This document shows, piece by piece, positions 4,272-5,579 of a DNA stretch of 5,579 nt; within the stretch, counting starts at the first letter, position 1, and each line of letters starts with the position of its first letter. The notes beneath the pieces were generated by a model. The model ran no database searches. It was not told the DNA's origin and saw nothing but the letters and a program-made list of their open reading frames with translations. Made by a program: the position numbers and the translations under genes. The DNA is from Actinomycetes bacterium (GTDB lineage Bacteria; Actinomycetota; Coriobacteriia; Coriobacteriales; Eggerthellaceae), in the NCBI GenBank assembly GCA_023460315.1, contig JAEWQO010000057.1, positions 1 through 5,579 on the forward strand, in the 5' to 3' direction.

Positions 4272-5579
4272 ATGGTAACGTCTACAGTGAAATTTAGATT
4301 AGTCATAGCATTTACGATCGTAATGCTTTTAAGCAGCGGCATTTGCAGTAGTCCTATAACTGTCATGGCTAAAAGCAACTCTGGTAATACAACATCTGCT
4401 TTAGAAAATAAGTCAGCATTAAAGAAACGTACTGTCGTTTATGTCCCCAGTTTATAAAAGGCAATTTCGATGTCTTTTATAAAGATTCTACAAAACAATT
4501 ACAGAAGAAAATTACCATCGATATACTGAAGCAAGGTTGGGATACGATAGTATCAATGACTGGTAAACCTGGTAAATCTATTAGTTGCACATATACTCAG
4601 CAGAACGGCCTGCATGTAGTGACCGATAAAATCGAATGTACCCTTTACAATATTAATGTAACTATTAGTTACAACGCTATGGGCAAACCTGATGGTATTT
4701 GGACTAATTTTGTTCCGAAAGATCCCCCAACGCCTCAGACTTCGGACAGATGGGAAGAATTCCAGGTAACTGTCGGAGAAAAGAAATTGCCTGGTATGCT
4801 TACCCTTCCAAAAGATATGCAGAACCCTCCTGTTCTCATAATGATACAGGGCTCCGGAGCTTCAGACATGAATGAGTCAGTCGGCACTACGCCAAATCGC
4901 CCATTTGAAGATATTGCTCATGGTCTTGCCGAACAAGGTGTAGCAACATTACGATATAATAAGTGTACATATCAATATCCGGCTGATGGCGGAGACACAA
5001 TTGAATATGAATTATTGGATGACGCAGCAGCCGCTGTGAAAATGCTCTGCAATGACAGAAGGATAGATCCAAACCGAATCTATTTGCTCGGTCATAGTCT
5101 CGGCGGAATGTTTGCACCTAAAATAACTTCCGATAATCCTCAAATAAAAGGCTTCATCTCAATGGCTGGTTCCTTACGCCCACTACATGATATCATTCTT
5201 GATCAGAGCAAAGCAGCACTTGATGCAGAACCCTCACTTACCGAACAGCAAAAAAACGATCTACTTGCGCAATTTGAAGCTGAAGTCACAAAAATAACGT
5301 CTTTAGATGACGTCGGTACTAATTTTATTATGGGTATGCCCACTAACTACTGGAAAAGTATCAGCTCTATTGATAACCTTGCTCTTGTGAAGAATTTAAA
5401 AGTCCCTATGCTTATTCTGCAAGGCAGTGCTGATTTCCAAGTCTATCCGGACAAAGACTACAAGCTTTGGGAAACGACACTAAAGGATCATACTAATATT
5501 ACTTACCACCTCTACGATGGTCTAAGTCATGAGTTCATGCCAAACCAAATATCTAAAAATGGAGCTCCAGATATTTCTG
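4272..5579 (+). pseudogene. Secreted DUF3887-alpha/beta hydrolase, frameshifted, C-terminus outside window
   Basis: The start at 4272 follows AAAGGAG (4258-4264), which overlaps the sdpI end; only four bases separate the genes, so it is the third gene of the operon. The first frame gives a Sec signal peptide (VKFRLVIAFTIVMLLSSGIC...ITVMA, likely cut after VMA, with no valid lipobox) and stops at TAA 4455-4457. The coding sequence continues one base earlier in phase, from about FIKGNFDVFYKDSTKQL (4451 on), open to the right edge. That part holds a DUF3887-like domain (to about 4705, ending IWTNFVPK) and an alpha/beta hydrolase: IQGSGASD oxyanion region (4847-4870), nucleophile Ser in GHSLGG (Ser codon 5096-5098), Asp in GSADFQV (5432-5434) and His in LSHEFM (5528-5530). 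The complete triad suggests recent breakage, a sequencing error, or an intact protein made by recoding. The substrate is unknown; an extracellular esterase or peptidase is the likely class. Confidence 0.82.

Noticed and set aside
4350..4380. Lipoprotein signal (SSGIC) in the hydrolase N-terminus
   Set aside because: Residue -1 to the Cys is Ile, not Gly/Ala/Ser, so it does not satisfy the lipobox; a standard Sec signal cut after VMA fits better.
4418..4457. Programmed -1 frameshifting to join the two hydrolase frames
   Set aside because: No X-XXY-YYZ heptamer in the required phase and no downstream stem are evident; a simple indel, perhaps in the CCCC run, is the more economical explanation.
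1..5579. CRISPR arrays, tRNA or rRNA genes, insertion sequences
   Set aside because: No regularly spaced repeats, cloverleaf-like segments, transposase motifs or terminal inverted repeats were found on reading both strands.

Overview
The window is AT-rich and its genes carry strong AGGAGG-type ribosome binding sites. Together with its gene families (an ECF sigma factor with a zinc-finger anti-sigma factor, SdpR/SdpI, and a Hol_Tox-like peptide), this points to a low-GC Gram-positive chromosome. A clostridial, Lachnospiraceae-like host is my inference; there is no rRNA or other marker to fix it.

Layout, left to right. (1) 1-1273, minus strand: the first 424 codons of a gene that runs off the left edge. 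It encodes an N-terminal membrane anchor, a receiver-like domain without its phospho-acceptor aspartate, and a long helical region. Its likely promoter (-10 at 1336-1341) abuts a 9-bp-arm palindrome. (2) 1393-1586: a compact candidate type I toxin-antitoxin locus. A 37-residue hydrophobic peptide resembling the 'putative holin-like toxin' (Hol_Tox/TxpA-like) family lies on the plus strand. A convergent short RNA of about 95 nt lies on the minus strand, with an extended -10 promoter and a 12-bp terminator-like hairpin that overlaps the toxin stop codon. (3) 1666-3001, minus strand: an overlapping ECF sigma / membrane anti-sigma pair. (4) 3243-4267, plus strand: an sdpR-sdpI operon whose consensus promoter lies between two identical 21-bp palindromic operators. 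(5) 4272-5579, plus strand: a third gene in that operon, a secreted DUF3887-alpha/beta hydrolase broken by a frameshift near 4412-4454 and cut by the right edge.

How the parts may work together: the sigma/anti-sigma pair would be a cell-envelope sensor. SdpR/SdpI belong to the autorepressor-immunity pair that answers SDP-type membrane-active peptides in Bacillus, but no sdpC-like toxin gene is visible here. The hydrolase shares the sdpRI transcript, so it may act at the same envelope surface. The toxin-antitoxin unit sits between the receiver-like gene and the sigma operon. The anti-sigma gene and the antitoxin RNA are on the same strand with only a weak hairpin between them, so read-through could add to antitoxin supply. 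All assignments are by reading the sequence; no database search was run.
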